Shown piece after piece: positions 27,104 to 37,200 of a DNA stretch of 64,000 nucleotides. The translations under genes and the position numbers were made by a program. The stretch is taken from contig CASDXF010000011.1 of NCBI GenBank assembly GCA_949285075.1, positions 1-64,000 on the forward strand, in the 5' to 3' direction. Under the pieces are notes generated by a model. It made no database searches. It was not told where the DNA came from and worked only from the letters and a program-made list of their open reading frames with translations. How positions within the stretch are numbered: the first letter of the stretch is position 1; each line of letters begins with the position of its first letter. The DNA comes from an uncultured Bacteroides sp. GTDB lineage: Bacteria; Bacteroidota; Bacteroidia; Bacteroidales; Bacteroidaceae.

Positions 27104-28456
27104 ATGAGGAAACAGATTTTATTCGGACTGACACTGCTCTGCGCCGCTTCTTTATCGGCACAGGAGTGGGAGCCACTGTTCAACGGAAAGAACCTGAAAG
27201 GATGGAAGAAGCAGAACGGTAAGGCGGAATACAAGGTAGAGGACGGCGCTATCGTCGGTATATCTAAAGTGAATACCAACAACACCTTTCTGACCACAAA
27301 GGAAAACTACAAGGACTTCATCCTTGAATTCGAGTTTAAGGTAGACGACGGACTGAACTCGGGCGTACAGCTGCGCAGCGAAAGCACGAAAGACTATCAG
27401 AAAGGACGGGTACACGGCTATCAGTTTGAAATTGACCCCTCGAAGCGAGCATGGACGGGAGGAATCTACGACGAGGCCCGCAGAGGATGGCTATATCCGC
27501 TGACCATGAACCCGAAAGCGCAAACCGCCTTCAAGAACAACGCGTGGAACAAGGCCCGCGTGGAGGCTTACGGCAACTCTATCCGCACATGGGTGAACGG
27601 CGTACCTTGCGCCAATATCTGGGACGACGCTACGAAGGAAGGATTCATCGCCCTGCAAGTACACGCCATCGGCAACAATACGAAACTGGAAGGAAAAACC
27701 GTTAGTTGGAAAGACATACGCATCTGCACGACAAACGTGGAAAACTACCTGACACCGGAAAGCCAAACCGCACCGGAAGTGAACCTGATAGCCAACACGC
27801 TCTCTCCGACGGAAGAGAGAGAAGGATGGGCGTTGCTGTGGGACGGAAAGACCAACACCGGATGGAGAGGAGCCAAGATGTCGACCTTCCCGACTAAAGG
27901 ATGGGCGATGGAAGACGGTATCCTGAAGGTGAAGAAGGGCAACGGAGGCGAATCGACCAACGGAGGCGATATCGTGACGACCCGCACATACAAGAACTTT
28001 ATCCTGAAGGTAGACTTCAAGATTACGGAAGGAGCCAACAGCGGACTGAAATACTTCGTTGACCCGGACATGAACAAGGGTGAAGGCTCGGCCATCGGAT
28101 GCGAGTTCCAGATATTGGATGACGATAAGCACCCCGACGCAAAGCTTGGCGTAAAGGGTAACCGTAAACTGGGCTCTCTGTACGACCTTATCCCCGCTCC
28201 GGCAAAGAAACCGTTCAACAAGAAGGAATTCAACACGGCAATGATTATCGTAAAGGGTAACCACGTAGAGCACTGGCTGAACGGCGTGAAGCTGATAGAA
28301 TATGAGCGCAACAACCAAATGTGGAACGCTTTGGTGGCATACAGCAAATACAAGAACTGGCCTAACTTTGGTAACCGTGAGGAAGGAAATATCCTGATTC
28401 AGGACCACGGCGACGAAGTATGGTATAAGAACATCAAGATTAAGGAATTGAAATAA
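27104..28456 (+). CDS. Tandem DUF1080 (3-keto-disaccharide hydrolase-like) secreted protein
   Basis: A 450-residue protein with a signal peptide (…AASLSAQ) and two concanavalin-like DUF1080 domains, about residues 22-215 and 240-450. Each begins with the family-typical [13 protein letters not shown] / [13 protein letters not shown] motif. Each also carries the internal [20 protein letters not shown] / [20 protein letters not shown] motif. Family members have been linked to cleavage of 3-keto-glycosides produced by oxidoreductases, so an FAD or NAD sugar oxidase partner would be expected; none is adjacent here. It has its own promoter-like element and a terminator, making it a single-gene unit. 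Confidence 0.87.
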   Translation: MRKQILFGLTLLCAASLSAQEWEPLFNGKNLKGWKKQNGKAEYKVEDGAIVGISKVNTNNTFLTTKENYKDFILEFEFKVDDGLNSGVQLRSESTKDYQKGRVHGYQFEIDPSKRAWTGGIYDEARRGWLYPLTMNPKAQTAFKNNAWNKARVEAYGNSIRTWVNGVPCANIWDDATKEGFIALQVHAIGNNTKLEGKTVSWKDIRICTTNVENYLTPESQTAPEVNLIANTLSPTEEREGWALLWDGKTNTGWRGAKMSTFPTKGWAMEDGILKVKKGNGGESTNGGDIVTTRTYKNFILKVDFKITEGANSGLKYFVDPDMNKGEGSAIGCEFQILDDDKHPDAKLGVKGNRKLGSLYDLIPAPAKKPFNKKEFNTAMIIVKGNHVEHWLNGVKLIEYERNNQMWNALVAYSKYKNWPNFGNREEGNILIQDHGDEVWYKNIKIKELK

Positions 28457-28469
28457 TAAAAAGCTCTAT

Positions 28470-28532
28470 GATATAAGTCCCCAAAAACCGCTCCGAACAT
28501 TAGAAAAGTTCAAATGGGGACTTATATCTTTT
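28470..28532 (+). terminator. Terminator after the DUF1080 gene
   Basis: GATATAAGTCCCCA (28470-28483) is the perfect complement of TGGGGACTTATATC (28515-28528), followed by TTTTCTC. The loop is about 31 nt. Confidence 0.75.
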
Positions 28533-28644
28533 CTCAATTTACATAGTCTACCGCCCAACTATCTCACCCGCTTCTAAGCGCAAATGAATATTTCTATCTT
28601 ACGGGAGAATCAACAGTTATCCTCAAACGTATTACAACGTATAC

Positions 28645-30783
28645 ATGAAAAAATATATCGCTTTCTTACTTCTCTCTTTCAACTTAAGCCAACTTGCGGC
28701 GGGAAACCCTGTCAGCGAGACTTTGGAACGCATTCAAAAAGGACTCTCCCACAGGTTCCGGATAGAAATTCAACCCTCCAATACTCAAGAAGATTATTTT
28801 GAACTGCAAGGAGAAGGAGAACGCATAACCGTGCACGCCAACAACTACGTAAGCGCGGCCTTTGGAGTAAACTGGTATCTAAAGTACTACTGTCATTGCA
28901 ACATTTCCTTCTGCGAAGACCAATTGCCGAAAAAATTACCCGCCTCTCTGCCTCAAGTAAAAGAGCGCCATTCAACCCGCCTAAGCGATAACCTATACAT
29001 GAATTACTGCACTTTCAGCTATACGGCCACCTTTTGGGACTGGAAACGTTGGGAGCGCGAAATAGACCTCATGGCGCTTAACGGCGTCACCATGCCTATG
29101 GCTATGGTCGGAACAGAAGCCGTCTGGAGGAACACGTTACGGCGATTTGGATATAGCGAAGAAGAGATTAAAAGCTTTCTATGCGGTCCCGCCTACTTTG
29201 GATGGCTGCTCATGGGAAACCTAGAACAGTTAGGCGGTCCACTGCCAGACGAATGGTTCTCCAAGCAAATCACTCTACAAAAAAAAATATTATCTCGCAT
29301 GCGCGAGTATGGCATGAAGCCCGTCTTTCAAGGGTTTTTCGGAATGGTTCCCAACTCACTAAAAGAAAAGTTTCCGAAAGCGCACATCATAGAGCAAGGA
29401 CGGTGGAACGGCCTGCACCGACCGCCCGTGTTGGATCCGTCCGACCCGCTGTTCAAACAAATGGCTAAAGTGTGGTACACTGAATACGAAAAGCTGTTCG
29501 GCAAAGCGGACTACTTCGGAGGAGACCTCTTCCACGAAGGAGGAAAACACGAAGGCATCAATATAGCAGAAGCCGCCCGTCAAGTACAAAAAAGCATGAC
29601 GGACTATAATCCCAACGCAGTATGGGTTATTCAATCGTGGGGAGGAAACCCTAAAGACGAACTGCTCACCGGACTGGAAAAAAAACGCACGCTTATCGTA
29701 GACCTAGCAGCCGAATTTTGGGACAACTGGAGAAAACGGAAAGGATTCGGAGGCTTCCCGTGGCTATGGTCAAACATTACGAACTATGGAGGAAACGTCG
29801 GGCTACACGGACGATTAGACGCCATCGCTTCCGGCCCGATAGAGGGACAGCTCGACCCCTACGCTTCGTCCAGCATGAAAGGTACAGGGTCCACCCCCGA
29901 AGGTATAGAACTGAATCCGGTTGTATTCGATATGGCCAATGAAATGCGTTGGCGCTCGACCCGTTTTGACGTAGATAAATGGATACGGCAATACGCCGAA
30001 CGCCGTTACGGAACAAAGGACGAGAATCTGAAAGAGGCGTGGAGCATCTTCTACCATACCGCCTACGGCACTTATAAAGGACACCGCCGCCCCTCTGAGT
30101 CGGTTTTCTGCGCTCCTCCCAGTCTAAAAGGAAAGAAAATTACCGCTTCGGCATGGAGCCAATGCCGCATCTTCTACAATCCGGAGAAGTTCGCGGAAGG
30201 AGTCGGACTATTTCTTAAAAGCGCAGACAAGCTGAGGCAAACACCTACTTACCAATATGACGCCGTTGACTTTACACGCCAATACCTTGCCGATTTAGGA
30301 CGAGAAGCCTACTATAAACTAGTGGAGGCCTATCAAAAGAAAGATATCGAACAGTTTGACTATTGGGCGGAACGCTTCTTACAGTTGCTCAGCGACCAAG
30401 ACGAGCTTTTATCCACACACGAGCGGTTCTTCGTGGCCCGATGGATAGACATGGCCCGGGCAAAGTCGAAGCGGAAAGACATACAAGACTTATACGAGCA
30501 CAACGCCCGTATGCTAATAGGCACATGGACGGAAGAACGGACTCCCGTCCGGGACTACGCCCACAAAGAATGGGGAGGTATGCTGAAAGACTATTATTTG
30601 CCCCGTTGGAGCGACTACATTGCCTATCTGAAAGATACACTAGAGGGGAAAGAGCTTGAAGCCCCGGACTCGTTCGCCGCGGAACGAACATGGGTAAACG
30701 CGCACAACAAATACGCCCTGCCTGCCGACGCCGACCCCGTAGGAACGGCGAAAAGGCTATATGACAAATACCATACTAATTAA
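28645..30783 (+). CDS. GH89 alpha-N-acetylglucosaminidase (NAGLU-like)
   Basis: A 712-residue secreted enzyme (signal peptide ending near LAAG). It follows the bacterial/human NAGLU layout: an N-terminal beta domain (about 25-100), then the catalytic barrel beginning YMNYCTFSYTATFWDWKRWE with the ALNGVTMPMAMVGTEAVW segment. Further GH89 motifs are GPAYFGWLLMGNLEQLGGPL, GGDLFHEGG and WLWSNITNYGGNVGLHGRLD. An all-alpha C-terminal domain follows, with RWRSTRFDVDKWIRQYAERRYG. GH89 removes terminal alpha-linked GlcNAc, for example from mucin glycans or heparan-type chains. The next gene starts 18 bp after its stop, so the two are probably co-transcribed. Confidence 0.93.
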   Translation: MKKYIAFLLLSFNLSQLAAGNPVSETLERIQKGLSHRFRIEIQPSNTQEDYFELQGEGERITVHANNYVSAAFGVNWYLKYYCHCNISFCEDQLPKKLPASLPQVKERHSTRLSDNLYMNYCTFSYTATFWDWKRWEREIDLMALNGVTMPMAMVGTEAVWRNTLRRFGYSEEEIKSFLCGPAYFGWLLMGNLEQLGGPLPDEWFSKQITLQKKILSRMREYGMKPVFQGFFGMVPNSLKEKFPKAHIIEQGRWNGLHRPPVLDPSDPLFKQMAKVWYTEYEKLFGKADYFGGDLFHEGGKHEGINIAEAARQVQKSMTDYNPNAVWVIQSWGGNPKDELLTGLEKKRTLIVDLAAEFWDNWRKRKGFGGFPWLWSNITNYGGNVGLHGRLDAIASGPIEGQLDPYASSSMKGTGSTPEGIELNPVVFDMANEMRWRSTRFDVDKWIRQYAERRYGTKDENLKEAWSIFYHTAYGTYKGHRRPSESVFCAPPSLKGKKITASAWSQCRIFYNPEKFAEGVGLFLKSADKLRQTPTYQYDAVDFTRQYLADLGREAYYKLVEAYQKKDIEQFDYWAERFLQLLSDQDELLSTHERFFVARWIDMARAKSKRKDIQDLYEHNARMLIGTWTEERTPVRDYAHKEWGGMLKDYYLPRWSDYIAYLKDTLEGKELEAPDSFAAERTWVNAHNKYALPADADPVGTAKRLYDKYHTN

Positions 30784-30801
30784 CGACAAGAAGAAGAGCT
30801 T

Positions 30802-32679
30802 ATGAGAAAAGTATTCAAGACCGTAGTCATATTCATGACTCTTTGCTGCGCCACCGCATGCGGAGACGACCAGATTACCGAGAAGGACAATGGCGGAAAT
30901 CAAGAGAACACGGAAAGCAACGTCGATGACGAAGACGACCAAGACGAGGAAGAAACAGTTCCGGAACCCGTCATACACATCACCCCCATTGAACAACTGA
31001 ACCAAAGCGAGGAAACGGTTAACTCACACGCCGACATCACCGCACGCTCTCAGGTCAAGATGAACTACCGCACCTATACGGAAGTGCAAACGTCGAGCCT
31101 ATACGAGCCGAATCAACATTATCCCCGCATCAAAAAGATGGCCAACGGAAACTATATCATGTTCTACCAGAAAGGCTCTTCCAAAAGCAGCGGTATCGGA
31201 CAGCGATGCCATTGGGCTGTAAGCGGAGACCTCGTCAACTGGCAACACAAAGGAGACGTATTTACCTCACGGACACTGACTGACAGCGAAGGAAACGAAA
31301 TAAAACGCTACTACGCCAACTGCGACGCGGTGGTGCTGAAGAACGGAGACATTCTGGCCGTGGCCTCTTATCGAGGAGACAACTATCGGGTAAATACCCA
31401 ATATGACGGAGTGGAAATGCGCCGCAGTACCGACAACGGCCAGACATGGGGAGACTATAAGGAAATCTTTAAGGGAGGAGTGACGTGGGAGCCATACATT
31501 ATTGAGCTCGCCTCGGGAGAGATACAGTGCTACTTCACCGACAGCAACCGGACGGGAATAGACGGACACGGACAAGACACGGGCGTCGCTATGGTCACAT
31601 CGAACGACGGAGGGGAGACATGGAACCCCGCTCCCGCCGACACGCCATACCAACCCTACTATGTACTGCGCATGGCGTGGGAGCAAAATGGAGAAAGAAT
31701 GTTCAACCATCAGATGCCGTGCGTCATTCAGCTGAATGAAAGCGGAGAACTGGCGGCCGCGATGGAGAGCCATCCGGGTGAGGAGGACTACCACATCTCA
31801 TTGGCTTACTCCGGAGAGGACGGACAATGGGACTATCTGGCCTTCGACCAAGAGGGGCCGGAAGACAGCCAAAACATGCAGTTTTTAGGAAGCGCACCCT
31901 ACCTGATTCAGTTCCCGTCGGGGGAGACCTTGCTCTCCTACAATCGGGGAGGATTCCACCTGAAGATGGGAGACGCTAATGCCCGTAACTTTGAAGAGAC
32001 GCCGTACGACCCCTTCAAGGGAGGATTCTGGGGCTCACTCTGCCTCGTTGACGCGCACCGGGCCGTAGGAACCATACCGCACGCCTCAGACCAAAGCGTT
32101 ATCGTAGCGCAGCTCATCCTGAACCACCGAATCAATGCGACACCCCGGGCCGTGCTCGTAGACGGAGACAACAAGGAATGGGAGAACACGGACCACGCGC
32201 TGTTCGTGGGCGACAAGACGCAGGCGCAGGCCACGCTGCGGGTGGCCTATGACGAGGAAAACGTGTACTTCCTCGCCGAAGTCCTCGACAACAGCATGTC
32301 GAACTCGACGAGCGACTACGTGACGGTATACGTCAGTCCGGTGACGGCGAACGACGAGCTGACCGGAGAGGCGTTCCGCGTCAACGTGGCACCCACCGGA
32401 CTGAGAAGCGTAGAGACGTACGCCAACGGCGCATGGAAGGAAACGGAGAGAGACGTCACCGTAGACGCCACGCAGCATAACGGCAGCGACGTGCCGGAAG
32501 ACGAGCGAGGATACATCGCAGAGATTGCCGTGCCGCGCGCCGAGCTGAACATCAGCGGCGGAGAGCTGCTCGTCAACTTCTCCATCACGAAAAACTACGG
32601 AGAGCAAGACGCCATACAGAAAGGCTCGTCTACCGACACGAGCCGGTGGATTCCCGTCGGAGGACTCGAAGGGGAATGA
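30802..32679 (+). CDS. Sialidase-like BNR-propeller lipoprotein with C-terminal CBM9-like domain
   Basis: A 625-residue probable lipoprotein (cysteine in CCATACGDD) with a very acidic linker (about residues 25-52) before the catalytic part. Residues about 75-430 form a propeller with Asp-box/BNR signatures STDNGQTWGDYK and SNDGGETWNP and an N-terminal YPRIKKMANGNYIMFYQK strand typical of exo-sialidase-fold enzymes. Residues about 440-620 match a CBM9-like sugar-binding domain (VDGDNKEWENTD, ATLRVAYDEENVYFLAEVLD). I cannot assign all sialidase catalytic residues (arginine triad, Tyr/Glu), so it may act on another glycan. It lies between GH89 and GH105 in one probable transcription unit. Confidence 0.75.
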   Translation: MRKVFKTVVIFMTLCCATACGDDQITEKDNGGNQENTESNVDDEDDQDEEETVPEPVIHITPIEQLNQSEETVNSHADITARSQVKMNYRTYTEVQTSSLYEPNQHYPRIKKMANGNYIMFYQKGSSKSSGIGQRCHWAVSGDLVNWQHKGDVFTSRTLTDSEGNEIKRYYANCDAVVLKNGDILAVASYRGDNYRVNTQYDGVEMRRSTDNGQTWGDYKEIFKGGVTWEPYIIELASGEIQCYFTDSNRTGIDGHGQDTGVAMVTSNDGGETWNPAPADTPYQPYYVLRMAWEQNGERMFNHQMPCVIQLNESGELAAAMESHPGEEDYHISLAYSGEDGQWDYLAFDQEGPEDSQNMQFLGSAPYLIQFPSGETLLSYNRGGFHLKMGDANARNFEETPYDPFKGGFWGSLCLVDAHRAVGTIPHASDQSVIVAQLILNHRINATPRAVLVDGDNKEWENTDHALFVGDKTQAQATLRVAYDEENVYFLAEVLDNSMSNSTSDYVTVYVSPVTANDELTGEAFRVNVAPTGLRSVETYANGAWKETERDVTVDATQHNGSDVPEDERGYIAEIAVPRAELNISGGELLVNFSITKNYGEQDAIQKGSSTDTSRWIPVGGLEGE

Positions 32680-32739
32680 ACGTGACGAACAATCAACCAT
32701 TTATTATAAACCAATATTAAATTCAAAACAGTAGACATC

Positions 32740-33864
32740 ATGAAGAAAAAATTCCGACTGATTTGCACGCTATTCGCCGCGGCGTTCTTCGCGGCGAGCG
32801 CCTCGGCGCAAGACTATTTCAGCGACTTCCCCGTCAGGGCGAACCCCAAGACGGTAGGAAAGAAAATCGCAGAACGTTTCCTAAAGAGCGGACACCAACT
32901 GTACGGCGACCGCGGCATTCACTACGCCGAGGTATGCACGTGGTACGGAGCGCTCCGGTTCGCCGAGCAAACGGGCGACAAGGAGTTGATTAAGAAGCTG
33001 CGCAACCGCTTCGAACTGCTGTTCCACATCGAGAAGAACCTACTTCCGCCGCCCATCCATGTAGACCAGAACATGTTCGGATGCCTGCCGCTCAAGCTCT
33101 ACCGCCTAACAAAGGACGAACGCTACAAGGAGTTGGGATTGCCGTACGCCGACACGCAGTACACGCTCCCGGCGAACGCCAACGACGAGGAGAAGGACTG
33201 GGACAAGAAGGGATACTCGTGGCAAACCCGCCTGTGGATTGACGACATGTACATGATTACCATCGTGCAGGCCGAGGCCTATCACGTGACGGGCGACAAG
33301 AAGTACATCAACCGGGCGGCTAAGGAAATGGTGATGTACCTTGACGAGCTACAGCACGACAACGGGCTCTTCTATCACGCCCCGGACGTGCCCTACTATT
33401 GGGCGAGAGGCGACGGATGGATGGCCGTGGGCATGACGGAGCTGCTGGCCAACCTGCCGGAGGACGACGCGAACCGCCAACGCATCATGGACGGCTATCT
33501 GCTAATGATGAAGAACCTGAAGAAGTACGTCAACCGAGACGGACTATGGAATCAGCTGATAGACCAACCCGACTTCTGGACGGAGACCTCGGGCTCGGCC
33601 ATGTTCGCTTACGCCATGATTCTGGGCGTGCAGAACGGATGGCTCGACAAGGAGGAGTACGCTCCCGTAGCGCGCAGGGCATGGCTCGGACTGTGCAACT
33701 ACATCAACGACGATGACAAGCTAACCGAAGTCTGCATCGGAACGGGAAAGAAGAACAGCAAGCAGTACTATATGGACCGTCCGCGCATAGCGGGAGACTA
33801 TCACGGACAGGCGCCGATGCTGTGGTGCGCGTACGCGCTGCTGAACAGCCAACAGCAGAAGTAA
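32740..33864 (+). CDS. GH105/GH88-type unsaturated uronyl hydrolase
   Basis: A 374-residue (alpha/alpha)6 enzyme with a signal peptide (…AASASAQ). Recognisable segments are VCTWYGALRFAEQTGDKELI, WQTRLWIDDMYMITIVQAEA (the aspartate pair expected to act in hydration of the unsaturated sugar), APDVPYYWARGDGWMAVGMT and FWTETSGSAMFAYAMILGVQ. Family GH105 removes the 4,5-unsaturated uronic acid left by polysaccharide lyases, as in rhamnogalacturonan or ulvan breakdown. No lyase gene is present nearby. Last gene of the plus-strand set, 60 bp after the sialidase-like gene. Confidence 0.9.
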   Translation: MKKKFRLICTLFAAAFFAASASAQDYFSDFPVRANPKTVGKKIAERFLKSGHQLYGDRGIHYAEVCTWYGALRFAEQTGDKELIKKLRNRFELLFHIEKNLLPPPIHVDQNMFGCLPLKLYRLTKDERYKELGLPYADTQYTLPANANDEEKDWDKKGYSWQTRLWIDDMYMITIVQAEAYHVTGDKKYINRAAKEMVMYLDELQHDNGLFYHAPDVPYYWARGDGWMAVGMTELLANLPEDDANRQRIMDGYLLMMKNLKKYVNRDGLWNQLIDQPDFWTETSGSAMFAYAMILGVQNGWLDKEEYAPVARRAWLGLCNYINDDDKLTEVCIGTGKKNSKQYYMDRPRIAGDYHGQAPMLWCAYALLNSQQQK

Positions 33865-34240
33865 GGAACCCGCAATAAAGCCCGCCTTAGGCTATAAGGC
33901 GCGAGCCGCCGCTTAACGGACGAAGGCGGGGCGCGGAAAGGAGCGAGACCGCTCCCCCGCGCTCCGCCTTTCTTCGCGCCCCGCGCCAAAACAGAAAGCG
34001 GGAAAGCGCGTCGAAAAAAAACCTGTTTCGGAGACTCTATACCGGGCAAGGGAAGGCGGTGAAAGTTTCAAGCCCTTGAAACTGTAGTTCCAAGCTGATG
34101 AAACTATAGTTTCAAGCCGATGAAACCAAAGTTTCAAGGCGGTGAAACCAACCGCGCAACAGTAAGGGGACAACCGACATCCCTCTAAGAGCCCGCGGAT
34201 AAAGGCGCAAGCCCCGCGGACAAGGCGAGGAACGGCCACC
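33865..34240. other. Convergent intergenic region with hairpins
   Basis: It separates the 3' ends of the GH105 gene (plus) and the regulator gene (minus). CCCGCCTTA (33881) can pair with GAAGGCGGG (33922), or GCCTTA with TAAGGC (33884-33900); no T-run follows. A family-A 22-bp array occupies 34055-34149. No gene seen. Confidence 0.7.
34055..34149. repeat. 22-bp tandem repeat array, family A (copy 2)
   Basis: Units start at 34069, 34091, 34113 and 34135, exactly 22 bp apart, with a partial unit before. One unit contains the perfect 18-bp palindrome around GAAACTATAGTTTC. Same family as 2327-2412. Confidence 0.85.
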
Positions 34241-37200
34241 CTACTTTTCCGGCGAATCGCCAAAATCCTCCTCAGAGCCGAACGCCCCCACGGGAGGCTG
34301 CCCCGTATAGTCTTTGGGCGACACGCCGTAATAGGTCTTAAAGCATTTAAAAAAGTAGGAAGAAGAGACGAAGCCCGTCTCCACGATAATATCGCCCGTC
34401 TGCTTGCCTTCCATCAGCAACTCCGCCGCCCGTTTCAGGCGGAGCGTCCTGATATAGTCGTTGGGCGACATGCCCACCAACGCTTTCATCTTACGGTAAA
34501 GGCTGGAGCGGCTCATATTCATATAAAGAGCGAGCGTGTCTACGGTCAGGTCGTCACTGGAAAGATGCTCCAGAATCAGGTCCCGCACTCTCGCTATAAG
34601 GTCGTAGTCCTGTCCCGACATCGCTTCCGCCACCTTCTTCGTCTTTCTGGAGGCGAGCCCGCTCATCATGCGGTGGAAGGCCTGCCTCAACTTGAAGATA
34701 TTCTCTATCTGCATGTGCAACTGGCTCAGGGAGAAGGGCTTCTCGATATACACGTCGGCTCCGCTCTCCATGCCTTCTGTCTTGGCGGCGAGCGTCGTCT
34801 TGGCCGTCAGCAGCACGACGGGAATATGAGAGTAGTTGATGTCCTCCTTCACCTTCGCGCAAAGCTCTATCCCGTCCATTTCCGGCATCATCACGTCGCT
34901 CACGATAATGTCCACGCTTTTGCGCGCCAATATCTTCAGCGCCTTGCTCCCGTTTTCGGCGGTCAGCACCCTATACCATGCGGACAGCGCGTCGCGGGTC
35001 ACCTTGAGCAGCTCCTCGTTATCCTCCACCAACAGCACGGTGTACTTCTTCCTTACGGTCCCGCCTTCCTCATCCTGCTCCTCGACAGGCTGAACGTTCT
35101 CTCCCGCGACAGTAACCTCTTCCGGCTCTACAGCCTCTTCTATTCTCTTCAGCGGCAAGGAAAGGACAAACGACGCCCCTCCCCCTTCCGCGTCTTCTAC
35201 GGACAGACTTCCCCGATGGGCCTCGGTCAGCGACTTGGCGAAGGCGAGCCCGATGCCCGTGCCCTTGACCGCCGTCTCGTCACCCGGCAACTGGTAGAAA
35301 GCCTCGAAAATCTTCTCCTTCTGGTCGTCCGGCACGCCCGCCCCGTCATCCGTGACGGAAATCCTTATCCACTCTCCTTCCGCCCGCATGCTCAGCCTGA
35401 TTCTGGTCCAAGCGTGCTTCAGCGCATTCCCCATTAGGTTGACAAGCACCTCGCTAATCTTCTCCCGGTCCGCTACGGCTATCAGCCTTTTCTCGGGCAA
35501 CGACAAGTTCAACTCAAACTCTTTCAGCAGCACAGGCCCTACGAACTGCTGGTAAACACCGTTCACCACCTCGTTCATGTCACACTCCCGCATATTCAGT
35601 TTCAAGGCTCCGCTCTCCATCTTCTGAAGGTCAAGCAACTGATTTGTCACTCCCAGCAGATAACTGGCGTTCCTGTCCATCATGGAAAGAAATTCCTTGT
35701 CCCTTTCATCCCTCTTCACCTCCTTCATCTTTTCCAACGGCAGAAGAATCAGACTGAGCGGCGTACGAATCTCATGCACAAGATTGACGAAAAAGTTTAC
35801 TTTCGACTTATAGAGTTCCTTTTCCCTGTTCATCTGGAACTCGTGCATGCGGCGCTTATACTTACGCTTCACGTAGCGGTTCCAACACCATCCCGTCAAA
35901 AAGGCTATCGAAAGCAGCAGAACGGCGTAAAGAATATACGCGAGCGGACTCGCCCACCACGGGGGAGTAATCGTTACCCGCAGCGTGGCGACCTTATCGC
36001 TCCACTTGTCGTCGTTATTGGTTCCCTTTACCTTAAACACATATTCTCCGGGAAGCAAGTTCGTATAAGAAGCGATGTTACTCCCCTCCGGAGCCATCAC
36101 CCAATCCTTGTCCACCCCCTTCAGCATATACGAGTAGCGGTTCTTCAAGGGGTCTTCGTAGCTCAAGGCCACGAAGCGCAGCGAGAAGCTATTGTATCGA
36201 TAGGGCAGGCGTATCTCATCCTCCAGATAAATAGGGGTTTCCAGTCCAAGAGTCTTCATCTCCCCCTCTTTCAGCTGCGACGGGAAGCCGATGTCGGTCA
36301 CATAAACCGGAGGCTGATAAAGATTGTCCTTCAACCGTTCCGGAGCGAACACGTTGAAACCGTTAATCCCGCCGAAATAGAGTTTCCCGTCCGAAGCCTT
36401 CAGCGACGACTGCACCGTAAACTGATTGCCCTGCAGCCCGTCCTCCGCCGTAAAGCGGCGATAACTGTTCTTCGTAAGCGGATTAATCCGAATCAGACCT
36501 ACACTGGAAGAGAGCCAGAAATTGCCCGACTGGTCCTGCTCTATGGCGTAAATCACGTTGTTGGGCAGTATCGAGTTCGTAGGGTCGAAATTGACGAAAT
36601 TGTCATTCTTCGTATCGAAGGAGCACAGTCCTCCTCCGTTCGTGCCGAACCACATCGTTCCCCGCATGTCTTCGTAAAGGCAGATGACGGAGTTGCTCGT
36701 AATGGACGAGGGGTCGTCCCGCCTGTAGAAGAAATGTTTCCACCGCTGAGTGTTCATGTTGCAGCGGAACACTCCACCGTTAGAAGTGGCTATCCAAAGG
36801 TTGTCGTACATATCCTCCGCGATGTCGGTAACGGAAATCATTGAGCCTATCGTGGTGATGGTCAGGAAATCGTCGCTGTCCGGAGCGTAACGGCACAGCC
36901 CTCCGCTGGTTCCCACAAAGATATTTCCCCTTCTATCCTTATAAATGCAAAGCACGTCGTCGCTACAGATAGAGTTCGGCACTCCACGCGAGTGAGTATA
37001 ATTCCTCACCGCCTTTGTATTCAGGTCTATCACATACAGTCCGCTTCCCGAGGTTCCGACCCAAAGTTTGCTTCCTTCCAGCAGCAAAGAGCGTATATCC
37101 AGTTTCAATCTCTTGTTACCCCCGATAAGAAACTCGGAAAGCGTCTCGGTCGAGGCGTCAAAGAAGCACAACCCGTCGCGCGTGCCTACCCAGATGTCTC

